Shown: positions 16,154 through 24,516, numbered from the stretch's first letter. The stretch is DNA of 64,000 nt from Halorubrum sp. BOL3-1 (GCF_004114375.1 NZ_CP034692.1:186001-250000), one strand, 5' to 3'. Numbers and translations: made by a program. The notes: generated by a model not told the origin, from the letters alone.

Positions 16154-17296
16154 ATGACAGACGAGACCACGCCAGTTATCGCGGCCGCCTACCGGACGCC
16201 GCAGGGGAAAGACGGCGGCGTCTACACCGACGTCCGCAGCGAGGACCTCTCGACGACGCTCATCGACCACGCGCTCGCGGAGACGGGACTGACGAGCGAC
16301 CAGGTCGACGACCTGATGTGGGGCGTCGCGCAGCAGCGCACCGAACAGGACAACAACGTCGCGCGCGTCATCGCGCTGCTCTCCGAGTTGGGCGAGTCGG
16401 TGCCCGCGACCTCGATCAACCGCTGGTGCGCCTCCTCGATGCAGGCGGTCATCTCGGCGTCGGACGCGATCGCGGCGGGTAACCGCGACTGTATCATCGC
16501 TGGCGGCGTCGAGAACATGAGCCGCGTGCCGATGGACGGCGACTCCTACGAACACCTCCACCCCGAGCTGTCTGAGCGGTACAACATCTTCCAGCTCCAG
16601 ATGGGGATGACCGCGGAGAAGGTGGCCGAGGAGTACGACGTGAGCCGCGAGGCGCAAGACGAGTACGCCGCCCGGAGCCACCAGCGCGCTGCCGAGGCGA
16701 CCGAGTCCGGCCGGTTCGACGACGAGATCGTTCCCGTCGAGACCGACGAGGGCCTCGTCGAGGAGGACGAGGGGATCCGCTCGGATACGACCGCCGAGAA
16801 GCTCGCGGACTTGCCGCCCGCGTTCACGGGCAGCGGCACCGTGACCGCCGGGAACTCCTCGCAGATCTCCGACGGCGCGTCGCTGACGGTCGTGACGAGC
16901 AAGGCGTTCGCGGAGGACCACGGACTCGACGTACTCGCGGAGGTCGGGACGAACGCGGTCGCCGGCGTCGACCCCACCGTGATGGGGATCGGCCCGGTGC
17001 CCGCGACCCGCGGCCTCCTCGACCGAGCGGGAACCGACATCGACGACTACGACTTGGTCGAACTGAACGAGGCGTTCGCCTCTCAGTGCGAGTACGCGCG
17101 CCGCGAGCTCGGGATCGACGAGGAAATCTACAACGTCAACGGCGGCGCCATCGCGATCGGCCATCCGCTCGGCGCCTCCGGCGCGCGGCTCCCCGTCACT
17201 CTGATCCACGAGATGCAGAAGCGCGACGCCGAGCGCGGCCTCGCGACGCTCTGCGTCGGCTTCGGGCAGGGCGCCGCGATCGAGTTCCTGCGGTAA
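16154..17296 (+). CDS. Thiolase family acetyl-CoA C-acyltransferase
   Basis: A 380-residue thiolase that cleaves or forms 3-ketoacyl-CoA. All three catalytic motifs are present: nucleophilic C92 in NRWCASSMQ, the His in [14 protein letters not shown] (about 336), and the second Cys in LCVGFGQG (about 366). [10 protein letters not shown] is also intact. Haloarchaea use such enzymes in fatty-acid breakdown and in supplying acetoacetyl-CoA for polyhydroxyalkanoate or mevalonate. No pathway partner is adjacent, so the direction is undecided. The protein ends shortly before repeat copy B. Confidence 0.92.
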   Translation: MTDETTPVIAAAYRTPQGKDGGVYTDVRSEDLSTTLIDHALAETGLTSDQVDDLMWGVAQQRTEQDNNVARVIALLSELGESVPATSINRWCASSMQAVISASDAIAAGNRDCIIAGGVENMSRVPMDGDSYEHLHPELSERYNIFQLQMGMTAEKVAEEYDVSREAQDEYAARSHQRAAEATESGRFDDEIVPVETDEGLVEEDEGIRSDTTAEKLADLPPAFTGSGTVTAGNSSQISDGASLTVVTSKAFAEDHGLDVLAEVGTNAVAGVDPTVMGIGPVPATRGLLDRAGTDIDDYDLVELNEAFASQCEYARRELGIDEEIYNVNGGAIAIGHPLGASGARLPVTLIHEMQKRDAERGLATLCVGFGQGAAIEFLR

Positions 17297-17324
17297 ACGA
17301 CGCGACCGACATCTTTTCACTCGC

Positions 17325-17715
17325 GGTGGCGCGTGCCTCCGAGGCCGCATCGCGGCCGAGGAGCACGCGCGAGGGAGTTGGCCGCGACGAGGGCGACCGG
17401 AGGGAGCCCGACGGACGCGGCCGACGAGGCTGTGGAGGCGTGAGGCGCTGTGCGGAGCTGTGCGGGGCGGGACTCGAAGGGGCAGCCGCGAGGCGGGCGC
17501 AGGCGACGTAAGCACCGCAACGAGGGAGCGAACGGAGTGAGCGACCGAGTGAGGAGCGCAGCGAGCGTGCGCCCGCCTCGCGGCTGGGGCTTCGGCAGTG
17601 TCCGTGTCGCTCAGCGATTGATAAGTGAAAACGTACGGCCGAGCGGCTGGGGCTTCGGCGGTCGTGTCCTCGGAAGCGGTCGCGTCGTAGTAAGTGGCTG
17701 GGACTTCGGCAGACC
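17325..17715 (+). repeat. Dispersed structured intergenic repeat, copy B (longest)
   Basis: Outer stem GCGCGTGC (17329-17336) pairs with GCACGCGC (17363-17370), enclosing GGCCGC (17343-17348) with GCGGCC (17352-17357). A second stem uses GGCCGCG/CGCGGCC. The conserved core runs through GGGACTCGAAGGGGC (about 17469-17483). Stem 3, 17483-17501 with 17568-17586, is a perfect 19-bp inverted repeat. Three closing modules follow: GGCTGGGGCTTCGG at 17582, again at 17645 (63 bases on), and GGCTGGGACTTCGG at 17696. The copy fills the gap between the convergent thiolase and thiL genes. Compared with copy A, paired bases differ on both sides of the stems so that pairing is kept. Confidence 0.78.
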
Positions 17716-17740
17716 CGGTTACGGCGTCGATCTTCTCGAC

Positions 17741-18655
17741 CTACTCGTCGCCGTGCGTATAGCCGCGGTCTGAGAGAGGCTCGCCGTCGGCCGTGACGCG
17801 CGGCCCCGCCTCCTCCCCGTCTTCCTCGACCACCCTCCCGATCCGCGTCAGACCGGCCGGACACGCCTTCCGAACGCTCTCCACCTCGGGCTCCGGCACC
17901 GCACACAGTAGCTCGAAGTCCTCCCCGAAGTGCGCCGCCATCTCGAACCGCTCCGCGTCGTCCGCAGCAACCTCCTCGACCGCGGGCTGGACCGGGATCG
18001 CCTCCCGCTCAAGCTCGATCCCGGCCCCACTCGCCTCGGCCAACTGGTGACACGACCGCGCGAGCCCGTCCGAGGAGTCCATCATCGCGGTCGCGACCCC
18101 CGCCAGCGCCAGCCCGTCCGCCACGCGCGGCGCGAACCGGAACAGCTCGTTGGCGCGCTCGACCGCCTCGTCGGTGCCCCGCTCGAACAGCCGCAGCGCC
18201 GCGGCGGATCGCCCCCACTCGCCGGTGACGCAGAGCGCGTCGCCGGGTTCGGCGCCGTCGCGGTGGACCGCCCCCGCGTCGGTGACCTCTCCGATCGCGG
18301 TCGTCGCGGTCGTGAACTCGACGTGTTCGTCGAGGTCGCCGCCGACGTACTGGGCGTCGACCGCCTCGCAGACGTCGACGGCGCCGGTGATGAACCGGTC
18401 GAGTTCGTCCGGGTCGAACGCCTCGTCGGCGTAGACGGCGACCGCCGCGCTCGCGCTCGCGCCCGTCGCCGCCACGTCCGAGAGCGACGCGCCGACCGCG
18501 CGCCAGCCCGCGGTGTACCGGGTCGTGCCGGGCGGGAAGTCGGTCCGCTCGTGGAGCATGTCCGTCGTGATGACCGTCCCGTCGACGACGGCGCCGTCGT
18601 CGCCGGCGTGCGGGAGGTCGGCCGCGATGGCTCGGAGGGCGTCGCGCTCGTTCAC
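17741..18655 (-). CDS. thiL: Thiamine-monophosphate kinase
   Basis: A 304-residue ThiL that phosphorylates thiamine monophosphate to the active diphosphate. PurM-like fold: HAGDDGAVVDGTVITTDMLHE carries the N-terminal metal-binding Asp pair, then GASLSDVAATGA, VGGDLDEH, CVTGEWGRS, AMMDSSDGLARS and AAHFGEDFELL follow in family order. Length is near the family norm (310-330). The ATG at 18655 begins the conserved MNERDALRAI. It is a single gene, convergent with the thiolase across repeat copy B. Confidence 0.92.
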   Translation of the reverse strand: MNERDALRAIAADLPHAGDDGAVVDGTVITTDMLHERTDFPPGTTRYTAGWRAVGASLSDVAATGASASAAVAVYADEAFDPDELDRFITGAVDVCEAVDAQYVGGDLDEHVEFTTATTAIGEVTDAGAVHRDGAEPGDALCVTGEWGRSAAALRLFERGTDEAVERANELFRFAPRVADGLALAGVATAMMDSSDGLARSCHQLAEASGAGIELEREAIPVQPAVEEVAADDAERFEMAAHFGEDFELLCAVPEPEVESVRKACPAGLTRIGRVVEEDGEEAGPRVTADGEPLSDRGYTHGDE

Positions 18656-18938
18656 TACCTGGCACTCCGCGCGGCGAGGTCAATAATCGATCGGTCCGTG
18701 CCACCGTCGCCGCCCACGCCTCGAGGCCCGCCGGATTCGACGGTAGCATGACGTGTGTTGTCATGAAACATTTAATCGAGTAAAACAACATAACGAATAT
18801 TATCATTATCAATCATTATGTTTATTACCATCCTCCGGATTGTACCGGTCGCAATGGCAGTACTCGTACACGGACACGGAACGGCTCGACGCACAGACTC
18901 GATCACCAGACGACCGCCACAACCGCCCACACGACCCG
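18656..18938. other. Upstream region of the aceA cluster, A+T-rich
   Basis: After the thiL start the sequence turns A+T-rich from about 18765 to 18835 (ATTTAATCGAG, ATTATCATTATCAATC), followed by GC-rich DNA. TTTAAT and similar patches could serve as promoter for the genes starting at 18939-19450. A 44-codon frame beginning ATGTTTATTACC at about 18817 has a hydrophobic start but no other support. Confidence 0.4.
18747..18765. promoter_or_regulatory. Perfect inverted repeat, candidate operator
   Basis: CATGAC and GTCATG flank a 7-base spacer just upstream of the A+T-rich promoter region between thiL and the aceA cluster. The 6-bp arms are perfect. A similar ATGACA..TGTCAT element occurs at 24500-24516. 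Binding by a dimeric regulator is a guess. Confidence 0.35.
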
Positions 18939-19265
18939 ATGACGACACCTGACGAGACCAACGACGACACGACCCGACGCACCGACCGCACGACTGACCG
19001 GACCGATCACACGACCGACCGGACCGAACCGATCACTTCTCCGTCGCAGATCCCCGGCCGCACCCCGCTCACCGAGGAGGCGGGTGCGCCGATCGTCCCG
19101 ACGGTCGGGACGCGTCGACAGATGCGACCGACCTCACCCGGGTCGTCACCCCGGACCGACACGCGCTCGTCGACGCGCCCGCCGACGGACGGCGAGCGCG
19201 ACGCCCCGCTCGTCCCCGACCTGCGTCCCGCCTCGCGGACGCGGACGAACGAGGGGTCGCGATGA
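18939..19265 (+). CDS. Hypothetical 108-residue protein upstream of aceA (uncertain)
   Basis: An open frame of 108 residues, very rich in Thr, Arg, Asp and Pro, with a repetitive start (several TDRTD-like units). No family is recognised and no membrane segment or catalytic motif is visible. Its only support is context: its stop overlaps the next small frame by ATGA, and that frame in turn overlaps the isocitrate lyase start by ATGA. Low-complexity composition and a competing antisense frame argue against coding. Treat as a candidate leader gene or a non-coding leader. Confidence 0.3.
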   Translation: MTTPDETNDDTTRRTDRTTDRTDHTTDRTEPITSPSQIPGRTPLTEEAGAPIVPTVGTRRQMRPTSPGSSPRTDTRSSTRPPTDGERDAPLVPDLRPASRTRTNEGSR

Positions 19266-19453
19266 CGGCGGCCCCGACGCGCCGCCGCAACCACTCGGAC
19301 GACAAGGGTTCGTTCCGCCGCGCCGTCCCGATGGCGGGGACCGGCGACGGCCCGCGACCGGACCCCACTACGTTCGCGTCCGCCGCTCGCCGCGCTACCG
19401 GCGAGTGCCGCGCCGCGTCGAACCGCACCGCAGACGACGCTCCACACCGATGA
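19262..19453 (+). CDS. Hypothetical 63-residue protein overlapping the aceA start (uncertain)
   Basis: A 63-codon frame starting ATGACGGCG inside the stop of the preceding small frame and ending TGA inside the ATG of aceA (ATGA at both ends). It is basic (many Arg, few acids in the first half), unlike typical haloarchaeal proteins. It is not recognised. If real, it would couple aceA translation to an upstream leader; if not, the two overlaps are coincidence. Confidence 0.28.
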   Translation: MTAAPTRRRNHSDDKGSFRRAVPMAGTGDGPRPDPTTFASAARRATGECRAASNRTADDAPHR

Positions 19454-20493
19454 ATCCCAACGAACTCGACGACGACGTCTTCGACAGAGATATCGACAAC
19501 CCGGCCGGCCGAAAGCTCCGCGAGCTGTTCGACGAGCAGGAGTACACGTTCGCGCCCGGGATCTACCACGCGCTCGACGCCCGCCTCGCGGAGATGGCGG
19601 GTCTCGACGCCGCCTACATGAGCGGTTACTCGACCGTCCTCGGCCAGTTCGGCTTCCCGGACCTGGAGATGGTCACGATGAGCGAGATGGTCGAGAACGC
19701 CAAGCGCATGGTCGAGGCGACGAACCTCCCGGTCATCGCGGACTGCGACACCGGCTACGGCGGGACCCACAACGTCAGACGCGCCGTCCGCGAGTACGAG
19801 AAGGCAGGCGTCGCGGCGGTCCACATCGAGGACCAGACCTCACCGAAGCGCTGCGGCCACATCGCCGGCAAGCAGATCGTCTCCCGCGAGGCGGCACGCT
19901 CGCGCTTCGAGGCGGCCGTCGACGCGAAACAGAGCGAGGACACGGTCATCATCGCCCGGACCGACGCCTACGGCTCCGCCAACGGCGACTGGGAGGAACA
20001 CCTGGAACGCGGGCGGATCTACGCCGACGCCGGCGTCGACCTCGTCTGGCCCGAGATGCCCGACCCGTCCCGCGAGGACGCGGTCGAGTACGCCGAGACG
20101 ATCCACGAGACCCACCCCGACCTGGACCTCGCCTTCAACTACTCCTCCTCGTTCGAGTGGGGTGCCGAGGAGGACCCGCTCACCTTCGAGGAGCTGGGCG
20201 AGTTGGGCTACCAGTACATCTTCATCACGCTGTACGGGCTTCACTCGGGGGCCCACGCCGCCTACGAGGACTTCGCGAACATCGCCGAAAAGGACGAGGA
20301 GGCGCAGTTCGACCTCGAGGAGCGGTACATCGGCCACGAGACCGAGAGCCACCACGAGCTCTCCTTCGTCCCGCGGTACCAGGACATCGAGGCCGAGTTC
20401 GACGCCGAGGCCCGCAAGCGACAGGAGGAGTCGGCCGGGTTCACCGAGGACGAGAACGGCCCGATCACGGCCGAAAGCACCGACGACGACTGA
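19450..20493 (+). CDS. aceA: Isocitrate lyase
   Basis: A 347-residue enzyme of the isocitrate lyase/PEP mutase superfamily, splitting isocitrate to succinate and glyoxylate in the glyoxylate cycle. The active-site loop SPKRCGH holds C135. Also visible are ADCDTGYGG (metal-binding Asp), HIEDQ, ARTDAYG and the substrate loop [10 protein letters not shown]. It is of the short haloarchaeal form. Malate synthase is not adjacent, unlike in Haloferax. The C-terminal tail is acidic (TAESTDDD). The start is the ATG at 19450, where the conserved [13 protein letters not shown] begins. Confidence 0.93.
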   Translation: MNPNELDDDVFDRDIDNPAGRKLRELFDEQEYTFAPGIYHALDARLAEMAGLDAAYMSGYSTVLGQFGFPDLEMVTMSEMVENAKRMVEATNLPVIADCDTGYGGTHNVRRAVREYEKAGVAAVHIEDQTSPKRCGHIAGKQIVSREAARSRFEAAVDAKQSEDTVIIARTDAYGSANGDWEEHLERGRIYADAGVDLVWPEMPDPSREDAVEYAETIHETHPDLDLAFNYSSSFEWGAEEDPLTFEELGELGYQYIFITLYGLHSGAHAAYEDFANIAEKDEEAQFDLEERYIGHETESHHELSFVPRYQDIEAEFDAEARKRQEESAGFTEDENGPITAESTDDD

Positions 20494-20562
20494 TTAGCTG
20501 GTCGAACGGCAGCGCGCTCCGGCGGAGTCGGTCCGCCGCGCCGACATTCGGCTCGGGTCCAA

Positions 20563-20567
20563 TTTTT
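20563..20567 (+). terminator. Oligo-T terminator after aceA
   Basis: CCAATTTTTACTCGG lies 70 bases beyond the aceA stop and just before the convergent CoA-transferase pseudogene; five Ts fit an archaeal terminator for the plus strand. Confidence 0.4.
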
Positions 20568-20580
20568 ACTCGGCTCCGCG

Positions 20581-21804
20581 CTACTCCCGAATCGCCCCGC
20601 ATCCCCGCAGTCCGTCGATGTCACCGTCGCCGTAGCCGTACTCGCGCAACACCGACTCCGTGTGTTCCCCGAGCGCGGGCGGGTGGCGGCGGACGCTCGT
20701 CGGCGTCCGCGAGAAGTGCGTCGGCGACCCCGGGAACCGAACCGTGCCCGCGGTCGGATGTTCCGCCTCGGAGAGCATGCCGCGCGCCTCGGTCTGCGGG
20801 TCGTCGAACACCTCGCTCACGTTGCGGACGCGGCTGGGAGGCACGTCGTGTTCCTCCAGCGTCGCCTCCGCCGTCGTCATCGCCGCGAACGTCTCCTCTA
20901 GCTCGCGGTCGAGCGCCTCGCACAGCGGCGGCCAGAACCGGTCGGACGAGCAGACGACGACGTAGTCGTCCGCCGTCTCGAACGCCCGGTAGGGGACGAT
21001 TTTCGGGTGTTTACTCCCCATTCGACCCGGCGGCTCGCCGCTCGCGAAGTGGTTCGTCGGCATGTAGCTGGTCCAGGCCGCCTGGCCGTCGAGGAGGCTC
21101 ACGTCGATCTTCTGGCCGCGGTCGTCCCCGAGTTTGCGTTCGAGCAGCGCCGCGAGGATCGCCTGCGTCGCGTACATCCAGGCGTCGACGTCCGCGAGCG
21201 CGACCCCGATCCGGACCGGCGGGCCGTCGTCGGCGCCCGTGAACGACATGAACCCGCCGCGGGCCTACATCGTGATGTCGTAGGCGGACCTGTCGCGGTC
21301 CGGTCCCCACTCGCCGTAGCCGGAGATGGCACAGTAGACGAGTCCCGGGTTCTCGTCGACGAGGTCGCCGTAGTCGAGTTTCCACTCCCCGGTCTTGCCG
21401 ACGCGGAAGTTCTCGACGAGCACGTCGGCCTCGGGCGCGACCTCGCGGACGACCGCCCGGCCCGCCTCGGTCGTGAGATCCAGCCGGATCGAGCGCTTGT
21501 TGCGGTTGACGCTGACGTAGTAGGGGCTCGCTGCGCCGTCGCCGCTCTCGTCGTCGTCTCCACCTGCGCTCCCGTCCCTGCTGAACGCCGGCGGGACCCA
21601 CGTCTGCGTCTGGTCGCCCCGCCCGGGGCGTTCGGCCTTGATCACCTCGGCGCCGAGGTCACCCAGTTGCGTGGTACGGAACGGGCCGACGAGCACGCGA
21701 GAGAGGTCCAGCACGGTGAGTCCGTCGAGCTGGCCGGCGTCGCTCTCGGGGTCGCGCCCCTCACCGACCGCGCGGTCGACGTCGCCCGAAAAAGGACTGT
21801 CCAC
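20581..21804 (-). pseudogene. Family III CoA-transferase (CaiB/BaiF) interrupted by one in-frame amber codon
   Basis: The 408-codon frame encodes a full family III CoA-transferase. It opens with LDGLTVLDLSRVLVGPF, continues through LGAEVIKAERP, SVNRNKRSIRLDL, DVLVENFRVG and CAISGYGEWGP, then hits TAG at 21265-21267 within YDITM-stop-ARGGFMSFTG. The same frame continues with the part expected to hold the catalytic Asp (VRIGVALADVDAW) and the C-terminal domain (KIDVSLLDGQAAW, FETADDYVVV). CAG to TAG, one transition, would explain it. Each half alone lacks essential parts, so the gene is inactive unless the codon is read through. It faces aceA convergently. Confidence 0.85.
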
Positions 21805-22303
21805 TCAGGCCCGAAGAGAGGGAGAGGTACTCGTCGGTTCGGCTTCGTTTAAATCCGTAGTAATTGATAGTTCTGTACCCCCAATCGCTCAGTACAGAGC
21901 AAACAGAAACCGCCCTCTCTCAGTTTTCCACAGCTTTCTCTTGACGCACCGCTGCTATCATCGCTATAGTTCCGATGAAAAGAATGGCAATTATGATTGT
22001 ATCTGTAGCAAGATCAAACCTCGCGACTACAGCCCCGCCGGTAGCGGAAAAAATACAAATAGTGCCACACCAATTTGTCGCTTAATTAAACTCACAATCG
22101 TATTACACGCTTCTACTGGACAAGTCTCTTCGGGTGTTCAGTTCGCAGTCGCGATCAACCGGGTGTTTCAGACGAAAAAGAATATCTGAAGAGTAGTTGG
22201 GTAACTGCGGATACCTCTGGGTCGTGGCCGGAGGACCGGTGCGAAGAACTCCCAGAGAGTCGGTGCCGTCGGTTCAGACCGGGAAAGAGAGGTACTGGTC
22301 GAT
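21805..22303. other. Low-GC intergenic region with a broken small gene
   Basis: From about 21845 to 22200 the base composition falls well below the surroundings. Apart from the frameshifted fragment annotated separately (21920-22095), I see no intact gene. Poly-A/T patches and a TTTAAAT near 21849 may hold the promoter of the CoA-transferase. The change in composition suggests recent acquisition. Confidence 0.5.
21920..22095 (-). pseudogene. Frameshifted small membrane-protein gene
   Basis: Reading leftward from GTG at 22095, the frame gives VSLIKRQIGVALFVFF and then runs into a stop. Adding one T in the six-T run just after restores a second half with a clear membrane segment (ATGGAVVARFD, TIIIAILFIGTIAMIAAV) and a charged end RQEKAVEN, followed by TGA at 21920-21922. 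The joined product of about 58 residues looks like a one- or two-helix haloarchaeal membrane protein of unknown function. A single-base loss in a homopolymer could also be a sequencing error. The true start could lie further upstream. Confidence 0.5.
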
Positions 22304-22468
22304 TCAGGCGGGGAGGGTGTCGATACCGTCGATCTCGACGTACCCGTAGTCGCAGTCGGGACAGCGCCACTTTGTCTTCTCTCCGAGATGGAGCGTCATC
22401 GCCGCGGTCCGGTAGAACGAACGGGTCCCGCCGCACGCGGGACAGTCCACGTCCTTTTGTAACGTCAT
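22304..22468 (-). CDS. Zinc beta-ribbon microprotein, 54 residues
   Basis: A 54-residue protein starting MTLQKDVDCPACGG and containing two CxxC knuckles, CPAC (residues 9-12) and CPDC (36-39), with a basic/aromatic segment between (TRSFYRT, KTKWR) and an acidic end GIDTLPA. This is a typical haloarchaeal zinc-ribbon microprotein; such proteins are widespread and mostly of unknown role, some affecting biofilm or stress. It is too short to be caught by usual length cut-offs. It is transcribed leftward toward the low-GC patch, starting 82 bases from the stop of the Gate-domain gene. Confidence 0.8.
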   Translation of the reverse strand: MTLQKDVDCPACGGTRSFYRTAAMTLHLGEKTKWRCPDCDYGYVEIDGIDTLPA

Positions 22469-22549
22469 GTGCGCCGATCGACCGGGGGCGGTGTTGAACC
22501 TACTGATCCGGGCGTCGCGGTCCGCGGTCGGCCGCTCTGAACGCCGGTC

Positions 22550-23545
22550 TCACCACACCGGCGCGAGCAGCAGCGCGACTGTCGCGGCGATGAAGACGAG
22601 CTTCAACGCGGTGTTGACGACGATCACCGTCGTGCCGAACGACGCGCCCCAGATCCCGTACTGGAAGGGTATCGAGCGCCGGAACGTGGAGACGGCGAAC
22701 GAGAGAATTCCGCCGATGAGCAGCGACGCGACCGCGGTCCGGACGGTGAAGATTCCCGCGTCGGTCTCGGCCAGCGTCACCGCCCCGGCGGTCGTGTCGA
22801 GCGTGTAGACCGCGATGACCGGGACCGCGGCCCCCGGTAGCCCGAGTACGCCCGTGATCGGCTCCGCGACGCTCGTCAACGCCGCCACGTCGTACGTGGA
22901 GACGAGCCAGATCACGGCGGTGTAGACGACCGCGAGCCGCGGCACGATCCGCCGGAGGGTCCCCCACGACTTCTCGGCGGCGTCGCGGACGCGCTCGCGG
23001 GCGGTCCGGTCGTCGGCGTCCGGGCCGGTCGCCTCGACGTCGTCGAGCGCGGCGCGGTCGACGTTCGACTCCGAGAGCAAGAGACCGCCCGCGAGGACGC
23101 CGGTGACGGTGATCGCGAGCGCGATTCCGGCCCGCGCCGAGACGTAGACGACGCCGGTGGTGACGCCGAGGATCGGGATCAACACCGGAACGTAGTAGGT
23201 GAACACGTGCTGGACGAACCCGAAGAACGTGTTGATGACGACGGCGACGAGCGTCGCGCGGTCGTCGAGGAAGCCGGACTCGCGGTACTCCGCGAGCGTG
23301 GCGTAGCCCGCCGTCGTCGACGCCGCGGTCGTGAGGATCGCCGTGCCGACCTCGTCCGGGAGGTTCGCCGGACGCGTGAGCCACCCCGCGACCCCGGCGA
23401 CGTACCGGATCAGCCCGAACGCGACGGCGACGTTGGCGGCGAAGACGCCGGCGGCGATGAACGCCGCGATGCGAGTCAGCCGCGGGGCCACGTCCACGAG
23501 CAGGGCGACGAGTTCGGCGGCGACCGATTGCACGGTCGCACCCAC
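22550..23545 (-). CDS. Nucleoside-recognition (Gate) domain membrane protein
   Basis: A 331-residue integral membrane protein with about eight hydrophobic segments and two Gate-like halves, related to archaeal COG3366-type proteins. Recognisable stretches are PDEVGTAILTTAASTTAGYATLAEY, VINTFFGFVQHVFTYYVPVL and the second half with ITGVLGLPGAAVPVI. A charged cytoplasmic loop rich in Asp/Arg lies near residues 165-190. Homologues are annotated as nucleoside-recognition or spore-maturation-like transporters; the substrate is unknown. The start is GTG at 23545. Its promoter region faces the beta-propeller gene. Confidence 0.83.
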   Translation of the reverse strand: MGATVQSVAAELVALLVDVAPRLTRIAAFIAAGVFAANVAVAFGLIRYVAGVAGWLTRPANLPDEVGTAILTTAASTTAGYATLAEYRESGFLDDRATLVAVVINTFFGFVQHVFTYYVPVLIPILGVTTGVVYVSARAGIALAITVTGVLAGGLLLSESNVDRAALDDVEATGPDADDRTARERVRDAAEKSWGTLRRIVPRLAVVYTAVIWLVSTYDVAALTSVAEPITGVLGLPGAAVPVIAVYTLDTTAGAVTLAETDAGIFTVRTAVASLLIGGILSFAVSTFRRSIPFQYGIWGASFGTTVIVVNTALKLVFIAATVALLLAPVW

Positions 23546-23586
23546 GCGGTCCCGAACCTAATGCGCGTCGGAACGGCGCGCGAGGC

Positions 23587-23593
23587 TTTTTAT
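23587..23593 (+). promoter_or_regulatory. TATA-like box of the beta-propeller gene
   Basis: TTTTTAT lies 24-30 bases before the ATG at 23617, fitting a leaderless transcript and favouring that ATG over the in-frame GTG at 23602. Confidence 0.45.
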
Positions 23594-23616
23594 CCCCGCC
23601 GGTGAATCCACAGGCG

Positions 23617-24495
23617 ATGGCTCCCGCCGAGGACGACATCTCGATCGACGAAAAGCGCGTGTACGCGGGCAGCGCCGGCCGGACCGACGCCTACGTCGCG
23701 ACCGGAACGGGGATCGTCCGCGTCTCGCTGTCGGCCGACAAGATCGGCGCGTTCGACATGGTCGCCCGCGACCCCGCCCGCGACGTCGCCGTCCTCGCGC
23801 GCGAGTCGGGACCGGACCTCGTCGCCGCCGCGACGTCGGACGGACTCGCGGTCGCGGCCGTCGGTGACGACCCAGCGTTCGAGTCGGTCGACGACGACCC
23901 CGCCGTCGCGGTCTGCGCGGCGGGCGGTGGTAGCGGATCGCTTCTCGTCGCGCGCGAGGACGACGGGACCGAGCGCGTCGCGGTCGACGGCGGTCTGGCG
24001 TTCGACTCGACACGGCTCGGATCGGTCGCGGACCCGCGGGCGGTCGACGGTCCGCTCGTCGCGGCCGCGGACGGCGTGTACCGGGTCGTCGACAGCGGGA
24101 TCGAGGATGTCGGTCTCGACGACGCCCGCGACGTTGCCGGGTCCGGGATGCCCTTGGCGGCGACCGGATCTGGACTCTACTGGCTCGGCAACGGCTGGAT
24201 GACGGTTCGAGAGGGAGACGCGGAGGCGGTCGCGACGGACGGCGACGGCCACGCCACGGCGGTCGTCGACGGCGACCTGCTCGTTCACGACGGCGGCTCA
24301 GAGTGGGGAGAGGAAACGTGGTCGGCCAGCAACCTCCCGGTCGATGAGGAGGCGGTCGCGCTCGGATACGGTGCCGGGGTCGCCGTCGTTGTCACCGGGG
24401 CGGGAACGCTCTGTGTCGACGCGGGCGACGGCTGGCGACATCAGGTGGTCGGGGCCCGGGACGTCGCGGGCGTCGCGCTCGCCGTCGTCGAATGA
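23617..24495 (+). CDS. HVO_0234-family beta-propeller protein
   Basis: A 292-residue soluble protein made of repeated beta-strand units, as in the haloarchaeal HVO_0234 family. Repeated patterns such as YVATGTGIVRVSL, VAAATSDGLAVA, LVAAADGVYRV and AATGSGLYWLG suggest blades with a G-x-G/Y-R core. It opens with ISIDEKRVYAG. No enzymatic site or signal peptide is visible; it may be a binding platform. The TATA spacing supports ATG 23617. Upstream is the divergent Gate-domain gene. Confidence 0.82.
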   Translation: MAPAEDDISIDEKRVYAGSAGRTDAYVATGTGIVRVSLSADKIGAFDMVARDPARDVAVLARESGPDLVAAATSDGLAVAAVGDDPAFESVDDDPAVAVCAAGGGSGSLLVAREDDGTERVAVDGGLAFDSTRLGSVADPRAVDGPLVAAADGVYRVVDSGIEDVGLDDARDVAGSGMPLAATGSGLYWLGNGWMTVREGDAEAVATDGDGHATAVVDGDLLVHDGGSEWGEETWSASNLPVDEEAVALGYGAGVAVVVTGAGTLCVDAGDGWRHQVVGARDVAGVALAVVE

Positions 24496-24499
24496 TTCG

Positions 24500-24516
24500 A
24501 TGACATTGCGTGTCAT
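24500..24516. promoter_or_regulatory. Inverted repeat ATGACA-TTGCG-TGTCAT
   Basis: A perfect 6-bp inverted repeat with a 5-base spacer, five bases past the propeller stop and followed by AAAAACA. It resembles the element at 18747-18765 in arm sequence. It may be an operator or a weak hairpin terminator. Confidence 0.3.

Noticed and set aside
17450-17773. Frames across the repeat copies giving RPPRGWGFG-type peptides
   Set aside because: The same peptide arises from each repeat copy, in different frames and with no coding bias; they are artefacts of the repeat, not a protein family.
21265-21267. Pyrrolysine codon instead of a nonsense mutation
   Set aside because: The protein family does not use pyrrolysine and no pyl gene is present in the window; a CAG-to-TAG change is simpler. 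It is still listed as a check.
22155-22436. A 93-codon minus frame in the zinc-ribbon region
   Set aside because: It is a shifted frame of the zinc-ribbon gene and is Arg-rich with no cysteine pairs; the 54-codon frame has the CxxC motifs.
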